Shown: positions 47,163 through 56,322, numbered from the stretch's first letter. The stretch is DNA of 64,000 bases from an uncultured Colwellia sp. (GCA_913062815.1 CAJXWZ010000011.1:1-64000); one strand, 5' to 3'. The notes: generated by a model not told the origin, from the letters alone. Translations and numbers: made by a program.

Positions 47163-47194
47163 GTAGCAGCATAGCGCTGCTACTGCTGTTTTTT
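47163..47194 (+). terminator. Terminator after the secreted protein gene
   Basis: GTAGCAGC and GCTGCTAC form a perfect 8-bp stem with a 5-base loop, followed by TGCTGTTTTTTG. It starts 18 bases after the stop of the plus-strand gene and overlaps the last bases of the convergent metallo-hydrolase gene. Confidence 0.75.
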
Positions 47195-48157
47195 GTACAT
47201 CATTTGAACTAGATAGCTGCTACTTGAATCGAAATCTTTGTATAGTGGGCTATATTTTCCTGCTAGTTCAGCAGTAACTTGGGACAAAATATTATCGACG
47301 CTCTTACCTTCTTTGTTGCCATTCTCTACTAATTTCCATACTGAGCTCAATAAATTGACATCGCGTATTACCGATTGCACTGTAGTCCCTTTACCGTGAC
47401 CTGTTAAGACAATGGCAGGATCTAGCTTGATAATCGCATTGAGCGTATCAATAAGATGTGGAACATTTCCTCGAGGCGTCATAATGGGTATCCAATCGGA
47501 GTTTACTACATCGCCACCCAATATAATTTTTTGCTTTGGCAACCACATCAATACATCACCAGGCGAATGTCCGTCATTAGCAAAAATAAACTCAACTTCT
47601 ACCTCACCGAACATTCTTTTTTCGCGTTTGGTTAACAGCGTTGTCGGATAAGCAATACTGCTGTTACCTGTTGCACCTTCTGTCATGCGTTCAAAAGCAT
47701 CGACAACTCCTTGTCCGTCCTCTTTCATTGCCGATGTTGATGAAGCTGTCGCTAAAATTTTTGCACCAATATTTGAAAAAGCAGCATTTCCAAGCCAATG
47801 ATCTGCATGGCTGTGCGAATTCACCACCCAGCGAATAGGTTGCTCGGTAACCGACTTTATCGCTTTGATAATTCCTTTACCAATTATCTCCGAAGAGCCA
47901 GTGTCAAATACCAGCACACCGCTTTTAGTTACAACAAAATGACTATTAGAATTCCAACCTTTATTTTCTGCACTAGGTCGACCATAGGAAGGTGAGATAA
48001 TGCTATAAACATTGTCAGCAATGGGTGTCACTGAAAAATTGAACTCTGAACTAACTGCCAATGCGCTACTAATGAATAATGTAAAGAGACCGAAATATTG
48101 CAAAACTCGTTTTGTTATTTTTAACATGACTTTCTTAAACTCTGATTTAGAAAACAT
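47180..48157 (-). CDS. Exported metallo-beta-lactamase-fold hydrolase
   Basis: Zinc hydrolase of the metallo-beta-lactamase superfamily with an N-terminal signal (FGLFTLFISSALAVSS). Metal ligands are HSHADH, the His in NDGHSPGDVL, the Asp in LGGDVVNSDW and the His in LTGHGKGTT. It resembles quinoprotein-relay SoxH-like proteins more than drug-hydrolysing enzymes. Two starts are possible. The ATG at 48157 has GGTGAT upstream, which lies within a hairpin; the ATG at 48127 gives a shorter signal. The role is unknown and antibiotic resistance should not be assumed. Confidence 0.85.
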   Translation of the reverse strand: MFSKSEFKKVMLKITKRVLQYFGLFTLFISSALAVSSEFNFSVTPIADNVYSIISPSYGRPSAENKGWNSNSHFVVTKSGVLVFDTGSSEIIGKGIIKAIKSVTEQPIRWVVNSHSHADHWLGNAAFSNIGAKILATASSTSAMKEDGQGVVDAFERMTEGATGNSSIAYPTTLLTKREKRMFGEVEVEFIFANDGHSPGDVLMWLPKQKIILGGDVVNSDWIPIMTPRGNVPHLIDTLNAIIKLDPAIVLTGHGKGTTVQSVIRDVNLLSSVWKLVENGNKEGKSVDNILSQVTAELAGKYSPLYKDFDSSSSYLVQMMYKKQQ

Positions 48158-48160
48158 TAA

Positions 48161-48184
48161 ATCACCAAAACATACTTTGGTGAT
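48161..48184. promoter_or_regulatory. Inverted repeat covering the ribosome binding site of the metallo-hydrolase
   Basis: ATCACCAAA and TTTGGTGAT are perfect 9-bp inverted arms with a 6-base loop, ending 4 bases before the ATG at 48157. On the minus strand the right-hand arm provides the ribosome binding site GGTGAT, so a folded RNA would hide it. It could instead be a protein-binding dyad. Confidence 0.5.
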
Positions 48185-48318
48185 GAATTTTCCCTTTTAT
48201 AGCAAAGCATGATTTTAAAATGAACGCCTTTGAGATGAATTGTTGAATTATTAGGTTGAAACATAAGTTACCCCCTGACTTCTTCTTTACTAATTAAAAT
48301 TGTCGCTAAGTAAAAAAA

Positions 48319-49257
48319 CTATGGTTGATGACTTTTTTGATAAAACCCCAATAACTGTTGATGTAAAATGTCATTATGAAAGTCTGGGCCGTGATCTGAA
48401 CCAGCAATAACAGTGAAATCGGTCGGTGCATCGCAGTTTTGATAGAAGTAACTAATGGACTCATCGCCAACTTCATCACTGGTAAGATCAAAAGGTAGTG
48501 TTATAAACGGGGTTAGCTCACACCGATTAAACGCTACCCAGCGAGCGATAGCCTCATCGGCTGAAATATAGCCATGTGACTCGTCTCCTTCGAAAGGTAC
48601 GGTTGTATCGCCGGTAGCATGTAAATGATGAATAGCGACATTTCCGGCTAAAGAACAACTGTTAAGTTCAGATCTAAGGTTTCCTGCTAAAGTATATATG
48701 GCAGTAACATGTTCGGGTATTTCACACGCTAACCTATTAGCCATAAAACCACCATTTGACCAGCCAAATATAAAGACATTATTAGCATCCACTTTATAAT
48801 CCGATACTACTTTAGCGATTAATGCGCTAATAAAACTCACATCATCAATATGTGGTATTGCATAAGTTTCATCATGTGCATTCCAAGTTGACACCCCATC
48901 ATCTCGAATAATCGCATTTGGAAAAGCACCAATAAAACCATGTTGTTTGATGAAGTCTCTAAAGTTAAACCGATCTACTGTTTCGTCCGCTCGCCTGCCG
49001 CTACCATGCAGAACTATAAACAAAGGTGAATTTTCTTCAATTAGCGCGGGTGCGTTTAAAATAAAATGACGCTCGTTTGAATAGTTATCAGGCATATCTA
49101 GCGCAATACATGTTTCATTAACCGCAAGTAGTCCACAGGTATAAGCTATTGGAGGGGGTAAATTGGATTCAGTAGTAGGCGAATCACTGCCTCCACAAGC
49201 AGATATAAACGATATTATAATAAAAATAATTAGTGGCTTGCGGCTATAATCTGTCAT
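48319..49257 (-). CDS. Lipoprotein esterase, PHB-depolymerase-like
   Basis: Predicted lipoprotein of 312 residues with the lipobox FISACGG and an alpha/beta hydrolase domain of the polyhydroxybutyrate depolymerase/feruloyl esterase (LpqC) family. LFIVLHGSGRRADETVDRF gives the oxyanion region, the nucleophile is in FIFGWSNGGFMANRLACE near residue 167, and SDHGPDFHND holds the His. The signal and Cys put it at the cell surface or periplasmic face. Substrate is unknown. Confidence 0.86.
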   Translation of the reverse strand: MTDYSRKPLIIFIIISFISACGGSDSPTTESNLPPPIAYTCGLLAVNETCIALDMPDNYSNERHFILNAPALIEENSPLFIVLHGSGRRADETVDRFNFRDFIKQHGFIGAFPNAIIRDDGVSTWNAHDETYAIPHIDDVSFISALIAKVVSDYKVDANNVFIFGWSNGGFMANRLACEIPEHVTAIYTLAGNLRSELNSCSLAGNVAIHHLHATGDTTVPFEGDESHGYISADEAIARWVAFNRCELTPFITLPFDLTSDEVGDESISYFYQNCDAPTDFTVIAGSDHGPDFHNDILHQQLLGFYQKSHQP

Positions 49258-49389
49258 CTCAATTACCTACTATTGTTTATATTTCAAGCATATTAATTGA
49301 AGTGTAAACTTAGCATGGTGTCAATAGTTTAGAAAATAACATGCCAAATATTCAATATTGAGCATCGCATACAATCATCAACATAGTTT

Positions 49390-49416
49390 GCTCGTGTCTA
49401 ACTATTAGACACGAGC
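49390..49416. terminator. Very stable hairpin downstream of the DUF2145 gene
   Basis: GCTCGTGTCTAA and TTAGACACGAGC form a perfect 12-bp stem with a 3-base loop, 14 bases after the DUF2145 stop on the minus strand. No U-tract follows in either direction. It could stop exonucleases at the transcript 3' end, or be a protein-binding dyad. Confidence 0.55.
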
Positions 49417-49430
49417 ACTTTGACAAACCG

Positions 49431-50204
49431 TTATATTGTAAATATCTGCTTTGATGATGCTAATTGATATTTAAGTAAATAGTCAGCTATAGCGCCAAAT
49501 GAAGTCGTTCTAATCTTGCCTTTATGATCTTTAGTACGAATGCCCTCTGCAAACATACTACCTAACGCTAATTTGAATCGACTAACCTTGACTGTCTGTG
49601 GCTCAAAGTAAGCTTTGGCATTCGCTTTCAGCTGTTTCATGTTTGTAGTTTGATAAATTGCTGAATTAATAATATTCAGGGTATGCTCAGTGCAATTTTG
49701 ATATTCATTGTTAAATGGATTAGCTACCAACGAATATCTAGGGTTATGAAGTAATTCACTTTTACCACTAGCGATCACTTCAATAATTTTATTTTGTAAT
49801 GCCGGTGTAGGGATAATAATTCCCGCTTTTAACTCGTGTACTCCCCAAAAGAAATCTACTGGATAGTCGACGACTAACGAACTGACATCACCATCTTTCG
49901 CATCTTGATAAAGATTATGAATTGCATACCCCTTAACTTTTCTGCCATCGTTTAAAGTGATTTCTGAATAGACGGCAATGGCAGTATGGGTAAACTCAAT
50001 CCCTTTGGGCAACTTATCTTTTGGTTGCCCTACTCTGGCAATAATAAAGGCTCTAGCACCATGTTTGGCAGCATACTTTTCAACATTTTTAGCGAAAACT
50101 TTTACTTCTTCTGCGGTGAATTTAGACTCCGTTGCTTGGTTACTCCCTGCAGTGGAAATATTTGAAACTAAACACAATAAAAATATTAATATGAACTTTT
50201 GCAT
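49431..50204 (-). CDS. DUF2145 family secreted protein
   Basis: A 257-residue DUF2145 protein with a signal peptide (KFILIFLLCLVSNISTAGS). Family features are ARVGQPKDKLPKGIEFTHTAIAVYS, YAIHNLYQ, VDYPVDFFWGVHELKAGIIIP, NPRYSLVANPFNNEYQNCTEHTL (Cys near 169) and YFEPQTVKVSRFKLALG. The conserved His and Cys suggest an NlpC/P60-like peptidase fold, an inference. The ATG at 50204 has AAGGAG upstream. It follows the small secreted protein gene by 42 bases and both are likely cotranscribed. Confidence 0.85.
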   Translation of the reverse strand: MQKFILIFLLCLVSNISTAGSNQATESKFTAEEVKVFAKNVEKYAAKHGARAFIIARVGQPKDKLPKGIEFTHTAIAVYSEITLNDGRKVKGYAIHNLYQDAKDGDVSSLVVDYPVDFFWGVHELKAGIIIPTPALQNKIIEVIASGKSELLHNPRYSLVANPFNNEYQNCTEHTLNIINSAIYQTTNMKQLKANAKAYFEPQTVKVSRFKLALGSMFAEGIRTKDHKGKIRTTSFGAIADYLLKYQLASSKQIFTI

Positions 50205-50246
50205 TTTGAACTCCTTAATTATTATTCCCAATGGTAAACAAGTGAT

Positions 50247-50606
50247 CTACTGCTTATCTTTCATCACTTGGTCTGGCGCTCTGTCTACCGTAATGGTAAT
50301 TTCAGTTACTTCTAGTTCAATTTTTTTCGCATGCTTAACTTGCGTTGCTTTGCTTGATGCTACTTTTGATAAGCCTTCGCTCATTTCAATACTCGCTGCG
50401 CCTGCACTCAATGCAACACTCCCTGCAACAACTAATGGCACGGCAACCGCTGCGCTCGCAACTTGAGCACTTCCTTTAACGCCATGAGATAGCGCTAAAG
50501 CTGAATGCTTACTCGCTTTGCCTGAGTGATTTGTTGATGGCTCTGCAAACGTTGTCATTGAAGTTAATAGAACGCTTACACAAGTTAAATAAGATAATGT
50601 TTTCAT
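50247..50606 (-). CDS. Small secreted protein paired with DUF2145
   Basis: A 119-residue protein with a signal peptide (MKTLSYLTCVSVLLTSMTTFA) and a central stretch rich in Ala, Val and Ser (VASAAVAVPLVVAGSVALSAGAAS) that may be a membrane-associating helix. No family is recognised. The ATG at 50606 has AAGGAAA upstream; the track adds 16 residues. It precedes the DUF2145 gene by 42 bases on the same strand and is divergent from the XRE regulator. Confidence 0.7.
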   Translation of the reverse strand: MKTLSYLTCVSVLLTSMTTFAEPSTNHSGKASKHSALALSHGVKGSAQVASAAVAVPLVVAGSVALSAGAASIEMSEGLSKVASSKATQVKHAKKIELEVTEITITVDRAPDQVMKDKQ

Positions 50607-50700
50607 AATATTTTCCTTAATAGTTAATTCGCTATCTACAATATTACCAAGCATCTAAATTGTAAACCAAATCGTTTGATGTATCAGGAAAAACAACTTA

Positions 50701-50721
50701 AAGTATTACATATTAATACTT
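50701..50721. promoter_or_regulatory. Perfect palindrome before the XRE gene
   Basis: AAGTATTA and TAATACTT are perfect 8-bp inverted arms around five bases, ending 13 bases before the XRE ATG and about 95 bases from the divergent DUF2145 pair. This position suits an operator used by the XRE protein for autoregulation and possibly for the divergent genes. Confidence 0.5.
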
Positions 50722-50734
50722 AACGGTTAGATTA

Positions 50735-51472
50735 ATGAGCCAAATAAAACAAATTACCAATACTTTAAAGCAGCTGCTAAAACAACATAAGGTAACTTAC
50801 CGTATGATTGCCAATGAGCTAGCCATGAGTGAAGCAAACATCAAACGCGTATTTGCCACTAATAGCTTCTCTTTAGAGCGATTAGAGCAAGTGTGTAACA
50901 TTCTTAATTTAACCTTATCCGATTTGTTTTCGCTTTCAGAAAAACAGCAACAACAATTAACAGAGTTAACCTTAGAGCAAGAAAACGAACTCATAGACAA
51001 CCCTAAGCTGTTATTAGTTGCCGTATGCGTAAGAGACTATTGGCGATTCGAAGAAATTATCGAGCACTATGATATTGAAATTCATGAATGCATTCGCTTA
51101 ATGGCGAAGCTTGATAAAATAAAGCTTATTCAATTGTTGCCTAATAACAATTACAAGTTACTAATTGCCCAAGATTTTCGATGGATTAAGAATGGGCCGC
51201 TAGAACGCTTCATGGAAAAAGAAGTATTAAACCGTTTTATGGCAAGTAGTTTTGATGGCGAAGATTGCTTTCGTTTTTATTTGCGGGGTAGATATTCAAA
51301 CGCTTCTATAGGCATAATTCAAAGAAAGTTAAACCAAATTACCAAAGAAGCCGCCGAATTAAATATTGAAGATAGTGACTTACCACTGGTAAAAAGAAAA
51401 CATATGGGTATGCTGTTTGCTATGAGGCCATGGGAACTCTCACTTTTTGAACAGTTCAGAAAACAACAATAA
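50735..51472 (+). CDS. XRE-family transcriptional regulator with C-terminal domain
   Basis: A 245-residue regulator. Residues about 1-65 are a Cro/CI-type helix-turn-helix (QLLKQHKVTYRMIANELAMSEANIKRVFATNSFSLERLEQVCNIL). The rest (about 65-245) is a helical domain of unknown ligand, rich in charged residues, with FRFYLRGRYSNASIGIIQRKL. It precedes the exported alpha/beta hydrolase by 9 bases and is divergent from the DUF2145 pair, so it may regulate either. A palindrome lies just upstream. Confidence 0.85.
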   Translation: MSQIKQITNTLKQLLKQHKVTYRMIANELAMSEANIKRVFATNSFSLERLEQVCNILNLTLSDLFSLSEKQQQQLTELTLEQENELIDNPKLLLVAVCVRDYWRFEEIIEHYDIEIHECIRLMAKLDKIKLIQLLPNNNYKLLIAQDFRWIKNGPLERFMEKEVLNRFMASSFDGEDCFRFYLRGRYSNASIGIIQRKLNQITKEAAELNIEDSDLPLVKRKHMGMLFAMRPWELSLFEQFRKQQ

Positions 51473-51481
51473 GGAAAAGGA

Positions 51482-52825
51482 ATGCGCATTTTTATTATTT
51501 ATGCTTCACTCATGTTGGCATGTACTACACAAAACAGTTATGCAAATGAACATAACTGCATCAATATCAGCTCAGATTTAGCGCTAATTCAAACGCTAAC
51601 TGAAAGCGGTCAATACCGTAATTTAGCCGAACAAAGTAAAAACCTTACTTTTGATTATCAAACTACGAGCAGCTACCCAGAATACTTAGCTTTTGCACGT
51701 AAAAAAATTGATACTGAAAACCCAAAAGCTACGCTAAAGTGCCCAATTGAGACAGGCGTGACGGTAGCACTAAAAAAATCAAAAAAAGATTTAGTCATTG
51801 CCGATCTTGTCGCTCCTTTTGAATTAAAGGCTACCAATAATAAACAAGCCATTTTATTAATTCACGGCCTTACTGATTCACCTTATCTATTCCACGATTT
51901 AGCTGCTTTTTATCATGCAAACGGAATGACAGTCAGAACCTTGTTACTGCCAGGCCATGGTACGGCGCCAGAAGCACTGACTCAAGTTGACTATAAAGCA
52001 TGGCAACTAGCCACACAATATGCCATTGACAGAACATTACAAGACTTTGAACAAGTATATTTAGGGGGCTTTTCGACCGGAGGTGCCTTAGTATTAGACA
52101 ACTTGATTTCATCTTCGCAAAACTTAGCAAAAGTAAAAGGGGTTATTTTGTGGTCACCGGCAAGTAGAGCCAAATCAACCATAGCCTGGGCCGCTCAATA
52201 TGTTGACTGGTTGCCTTTTGTTGACTACACCCACAAAGGGGCCGATGTTGACTTTGCCAAGTACGAATCTTTCCCTTTGAATGCAGGCGCTCAAGTTCAT
52301 GACCTAATGAACAATTTAACTGATAGCTTAAATAAAATTGAAGCGATACCTGACATTCCCTTGTTGACGTTTAGCTCAGAAGTTGATTCAACCATTGAAA
52401 CACAAGCAACCATTGACCTACTCAATGTGTGGCACAATTCAAAAAACAGATTAACAAAACAACAAGATACCCTTTTTTATTTTGGTGAAGAGGCATCATT
52501 AGCTAACTTACCTACCACTGTTAACCGCATATTGCCGACTTGTAACAAGCAAGACTTCTGCACAAGTATTTTAAATGTTGCGCATACTGCAATGACCTCT
52601 GCTCCTTTTAACCCTCATTATGGCTGGCAAGGTAATTATAGAAATTGTGAAACAGCCTTTGGCAGTGAACATTATCAGACTTGTAAAACGACCAACAAAG
52701 CCACTTTGGGTGAAACGACAAGCGAAAACTTAAAACAGTACCCAAGTTTGCAGCGATTAACATTTAATCCAAACTTTGAACAAATGACAACAGCCATTAC
52801 AGGTTTTCTTGCTAAAACCCAATAA
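51482..52825 (+). CDS. Exported alpha/beta hydrolase
   Basis: Alpha/beta hydrolase of 447 residues with a signal peptide (MRIFIIYASLMLACTTQNSYANE); CTTQN resembles a lipobox but is not clear. The catalytic core has LLIHGLTDSPYLFHDLAAF, LLPGHGTAPEAL and the nucleophile elbow LGGFSTGGALVL with Ser near residue 198. It resembles carboxylesterases or monoglyceride lipases. The last 100 residues include several Cys (CNKQDFC, NCETAFG, YQTCKT) that could form disulfides. It is cotranscribed with the XRE gene. Substrate unknown. Confidence 0.85.
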   Translation: MRIFIIYASLMLACTTQNSYANEHNCINISSDLALIQTLTESGQYRNLAEQSKNLTFDYQTTSSYPEYLAFARKKIDTENPKATLKCPIETGVTVALKKSKKDLVIADLVAPFELKATNNKQAILLIHGLTDSPYLFHDLAAFYHANGMTVRTLLLPGHGTAPEALTQVDYKAWQLATQYAIDRTLQDFEQVYLGGFSTGGALVLDNLISSSQNLAKVKGVILWSPASRAKSTIAWAAQYVDWLPFVDYTHKGADVDFAKYESFPLNAGAQVHDLMNNLTDSLNKIEAIPDIPLLTFSSEVDSTIETQATIDLLNVWHNSKNRLTKQQDTLFYFGEEASLANLPTTVNRILPTCNKQDFCTSILNVAHTAMTSAPFNPHYGWQGNYRNCETAFGSEHYQTCKTTNKATLGETTSENLKQYPSLQRLTFNPNFEQMTTAITGFLAKTQ

Positions 52826-52958
52826 GGTCTACTATTAATATACTTTTAGTTTAAACAAGATAAGCTTTTCACAGTTTAGTTTACATAACTATACTAAAGA
52901 GCAATACTCATTTTCGTAACGCTACAAGGTGGTAGCACAAACAATAAGGAACACCAAA

Positions 52959-53345
52959 ATGAATACTAAACCAACTAAAGCTTTTACCTTAACTTCAATC
53001 ACTATGTTAATTGCGGGCATTTCTGCATTTTGTCTCGGTTTGATGAACGCTGACATGGCCCTTAATGAAAAAGGCTATTACTTCGCCATACTAGTTTTTG
53101 GGCTATTTTCATTTGTCTCTCTTCAAAAAAACGTGCGTGACAAATTAGAAGGACAAACTATTTCAAAGCCATACAGCATCATGTGTTGGATTTCTTCAGG
53201 AACCGCAATAGCATTGCTAACTATTGGGTTAATCAATGCTGACCTATTATTAAGTGAGAAAGGCTTTTATGCGATGGCCTATTTATTAAGTGGCTTTGCC
53301 GCGATAACTGTGCAAAAAAATGTGCGAGATAGTCAGTTAAGCTAG
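52959..53345 (+). CDS. YiaA/YiaB family inner membrane protein
   Basis: A 128-residue membrane protein with two similar halves, each a pair of spans: MLIAGISAFCLGLMNADMALNEKGYYFAILVFGLFSFVSLQKNVRD and ALLTIGLINADLLLSEKGFYAMAYLLSGFAAITVQKNVRD. The repeated NADxxLxEKGxY and QKNVRD motifs show an internal duplication typical of YiaA/YiaB. Function is unknown. The ATG at 52959 has AAGGAAC upstream. The gene is single, with hairpins downstream. Confidence 0.9.
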   Translation: MNTKPTKAFTLTSITMLIAGISAFCLGLMNADMALNEKGYYFAILVFGLFSFVSLQKNVRDKLEGQTISKPYSIMCWISSGTAIALLTIGLINADLLLSEKGFYAMAYLLSGFAAITVQKNVRDSQLS

Positions 53346-53408
53346 TCGCCTTGTTTTTATAAGAGGCGACAGGATGTCGCTTCTTTATTTTGTAGGCTTT
53401 AAAAGCCT
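53345..53408 (+). terminator. Two hairpins after the YiaA/YiaB gene
   Basis: GTCGCCT with AGGCGAC (53345-53370) starts at the yiaA stop, and AGGCTTTAAAAGCCT (53394-53408) follows with TCCGTACTTTCTTTTC. Each has 7-bp perfect arms. U-tracts are poor, so this is a probable but not strong terminator region. Confidence 0.4.
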
Positions 53409-53475
53409 CCGTACTTTCTTTTCTTATACCTCTACCCTACTGTTCTATAAACATTATTTCTCTAGAAAAGAGCGC

Positions 53476-53500
53476 CACTATGATTATTATTATCATAGTG
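53476..53500. promoter_or_regulatory. Inverted repeat upstream of the PilZ gene
   Basis: CACTATGAT and ATCATAGTG are perfect 9-bp inverted arms around TATTATT, 67 bases before the PilZ protein start. It may be an operator or a 5' leader hairpin. No partner regulator is encoded next to it. Confidence 0.45.
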
Positions 53501-53567
53501 CTTTAATGAGTTATACTTAAAAGGTCTCAAATACTTAAATGTTGAAAGCTGTGGAGTGCAACAAGTA

Positions 53568-56045
53568 ATGAGCAGTGCCATAAGCCCTCACTTAAAAAAG
53601 TTTGAAAAACAAATACTAAGTTTGGTGCCTTATGCAAGTAACGATAGACTTGGTTTTCTCGTTAAAAAACTCCTGCCCGAAGAAAGTGATGGTCGACACC
53701 TTGCCGTAAAGAATGAAATAAAAAAACTTGCGCAACAAACCACCAAGATTATTGACTTACGTGAGCTATTTTCAGATTGCCAAGCAGTTAAACATAATAG
53801 ACTTACCCACTACCTAGACACTGCAGGTAAAGAGTTTTTTAATCAAAAACTCTTAGAATATCAAAACTTATATGCCATGGCTGTCTATCACGAAGTTTAT
53901 AGTGATGCACAAGAGCGGGCTAACAACAAAGACAATATAAACAGTAACAGTAGTGAATTCACCGAGTTTGAAGTTGAAAAAACAGAGCAAAAACCCTTAG
54001 TTAATAAGAACATAATCATTAATGAAGAAAAAATACTTAACTCTTCTTGTAAAGTCTTTATAAATCCCATCATGGGCATGACATCTCAAGGCAAAAAAGA
54101 AGTTGGTATCACGGCCCATATTGAAAAAATGAATAACCATACCGTTGTTATTCAAACCTCAGGCGAAATAGCCGATATTAAAGCTAACAAAGTTTATTTA
54201 TGGCTATATGATCATCACAAAGAAATTGATTTTACTGAGGAGCTCGAATTAGGCTTTGTAGTGATTGATAGCCAAAGGTCGTCTACCAATAATAAATTTG
54301 AATACTTGTTAAAGTTCTCTAGCCCGATTACAGATAAGCAAATGCGTATCCTATTCTGGCATTACTTAAAGCAAAAAAGATTAGCAATAATAGGCCCTAA
54401 AAAACGATTTATTACTCCACTTTTCGACTCAATAACCTCTAAAGGTTACGAGCAATTATATATAAATAAAACCCATGACATCCCTTTACTTTGCTATAAA
54501 AAAGAAAAGGTGTGGCATGCAAAAGTTGCGCTAAAAACTCTAGGTAATGATGAGTTGTGGAATTTTTTTAGTGACAAAGACCAGAAGTTTCACCTGCCAG
54601 TAATACTTGGAAATAATACTATTCAACAGACATTAAATGAGCGTGAAACTGTTGATAAATATGCCTTAATATTAAAAGCGACTTATGAAGAGAATTTTAC
54701 CTATGCACTTATTTGGTATGACGAATTAATCAACGATATCAAAGTACAAAAAGTTTTTAATCGATATTTCAAAAAGAATCTCTTTAGAATGATTAAGATA
54801 TCATCATCGTATGTTAACACTAAACAAGATGCGCATGTTCCTTCACCTTTACCTTGTCATGTTCATCCTAAAATGGCGGTATTGAATAGACCGCCTCCCA
54901 AAGCCGCACTAGATATGTTGATTGATTGTGATCACATGATCACCGTTTCAGATATAACCAGTTTATACGAAACGATATATGCTCCCATTGGCGCTAACAT
55001 ACCTGAGTTGCAGAAGAAATTGCCTAAGAAATTTCAACTTAGCACAACCGATGAACTTGAAAATGTTGAAATAGTCACCGCTGAAAATGATGATTCGAGA
55101 AATGAAGATCGCTTTGTTCTATCGTTTAAAATGGCCGTGACGCGAAGTAATAATGTAGTGACAAATATTACCGGTAAAACTCAAAATATTTCAACCCAAG
55201 GCTTATTGGTAAACCTTGTAAAGAAGACTAAATTTAGAGCCGGAGAAGAAATTGAAATCGAGTTAACCGTTCCCTTTACCGGACAAGATCGTACCCTTAA
55301 AAAACAAAAATATGTTGTACTTGGTTATGATAATAAAGGTGCGGTGCGATTGCTAATGAACGCTATTGAAAGTAAACATTTAGCTTCCCGCGCTATACGA
55401 AAATACTTATATCAACACATTGATAGTTTAGAAGCATGTGGTAAAAGAGGTAGTCGAATTTATGGGCTTCAAAAAGCCATAAGAAACATTTATGCCCATA
55501 ATCACTTTTCAATTCCCTTTTACTTGAAAGCAACAAAACACCAGCAATATATTAATGCTGCCAGCTTTAGTGGCAACTCAGCGCTGAAGCACCTTATATA
55601 CAAGAATGACAGCAGCGAAGAAATTATTCTTAATTTGTTAAGTAATAAAAAGTTTAGAGATTCATGTTTATCAATCATTGCCGTGCTAGCAAGTAAAGAC
55701 TTACCAGCACGCTCATTCTATATTCTTGTGTTACCCAAAAATAAAGATAAAAATGAAATGTATTCATTTTGGTACCGTGACCTAGCAGTACTCAAGAAAT
55801 CTTCGCAACTACAAGAATATACCAACAAAGTAACTGATATTGGTCAGCCTGCAATTCTAAAGGTTGAGCTTAAAAAAAGCAGTAAAGTAAGAAACATGTA
55901 TTACCGTGATGAAATACACTATTTAAAAAGTTTAGATAAAGAGTTAGCTGATGATATTAATATTCAACTAGAAAACACTATCGGGATTGGCGAAGTGACT
56001 GATTTAACTGATATCGCCATCAAAATGATAAATAATGTTAACTAA
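53568..56045 (+). CDS. Large PilZ-domain protein, cyclic-di-GMP binding
   Basis: Cytoplasmic protein of 825 residues. A canonical PilZ domain near residues 505-620 has both cyclic-di-GMP motifs: RxxxR in SRNEDRF and NxSxxG in TQNISTQGLL. A second region (about 165-285, VFINPIMGMTSQGKKEVGIT) could be a degenerate PilZ-like domain. The rest is helical with no recognised domain and no spans. Proteins of this kind are found in marine gammaproteobacteria with unknown targets, possibly motility or surface control. The ATG at 53568 is preceded by GGAG 11 bases upstream; the GTG at 53556 is the track start. Confidence 0.82.
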   Translation: MSSAISPHLKKFEKQILSLVPYASNDRLGFLVKKLLPEESDGRHLAVKNEIKKLAQQTTKIIDLRELFSDCQAVKHNRLTHYLDTAGKEFFNQKLLEYQNLYAMAVYHEVYSDAQERANNKDNINSNSSEFTEFEVEKTEQKPLVNKNIIINEEKILNSSCKVFINPIMGMTSQGKKEVGITAHIEKMNNHTVVIQTSGEIADIKANKVYLWLYDHHKEIDFTEELELGFVVIDSQRSSTNNKFEYLLKFSSPITDKQMRILFWHYLKQKRLAIIGPKKRFITPLFDSITSKGYEQLYINKTHDIPLLCYKKEKVWHAKVALKTLGNDELWNFFSDKDQKFHLPVILGNNTIQQTLNERETVDKYALILKATYEENFTYALIWYDELINDIKVQKVFNRYFKKNLFRMIKISSSYVNTKQDAHVPSPLPCHVHPKMAVLNRPPPKAALDMLIDCDHMITVSDITSLYETIYAPIGANIPELQKKLPKKFQLSTTDELENVEIVTAENDDSRNEDRFVLSFKMAVTRSNNVVTNITGKTQNISTQGLLVNLVKKTKFRAGEEIEIELTVPFTGQDRTLKKQKYVVLGYDNKGAVRLLMNAIESKHLASRAIRKYLYQHIDSLEACGKRGSRIYGLQKAIRNIYAHNHFSIPFYLKATKHQQYINAASFSGNSALKHLIYKNDSSEEIILNLLSNKKFRDSCLSIIAVLASKDLPARSFYILVLPKNKDKNEMYSFWYRDLAVLKKSSQLQEYTNKVTDIGQPAILKVELKKSSKVRNMYYRDEIHYLKSLDKELADDINIQLENTIGIGEVTDLTDIAIKMINNVN

Positions 56046-56158
56046 TAGCCTAGTCACTCAAACTAAAGCTGATTTTCTCAATTTCAAGGTGTACTTGTTC
56101 TGACTCACAACACTAAGCGGTCATTAAGCTTTTGTGAAACCATGATCATATTTAGGAT

Positions 56159-56238
56159 AATATTGGCCGAAAATCACTACTCGCTTCTTTGGTAGGTTTA
56201 AGCTCATACCTGCCAATTGAATTCAATTTCGGAATATT
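56159..56238. repeat. Inverted repeat, possible large hairpin
   Basis: AATATTGGCCGAAAAT at the left and ATTTCGGAATATT at the right are complementary except for a GG insertion and one A. The inner 50 bases contain a second small stem (GGTAGG with CCTGCC). It could be a structured RNA or decayed mobile element end. Confidence 0.4.
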
Positions 56239-56322
56239 AACTATTGACAAAGCAGTGAAGAAATCCATTCATCGATAGGTAAATAACGCCTTGTTAACGA
56301 CAACTAATTAAGTTACCGTAAA

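Noticed and set aside
47180-48157. Metallo-beta-lactamase as a resistance gene
   Set aside because: The fold and metal ligands are present, but the sequence resembles exported SoxH-like hydrolases rather than drug-hydrolysing enzymes.
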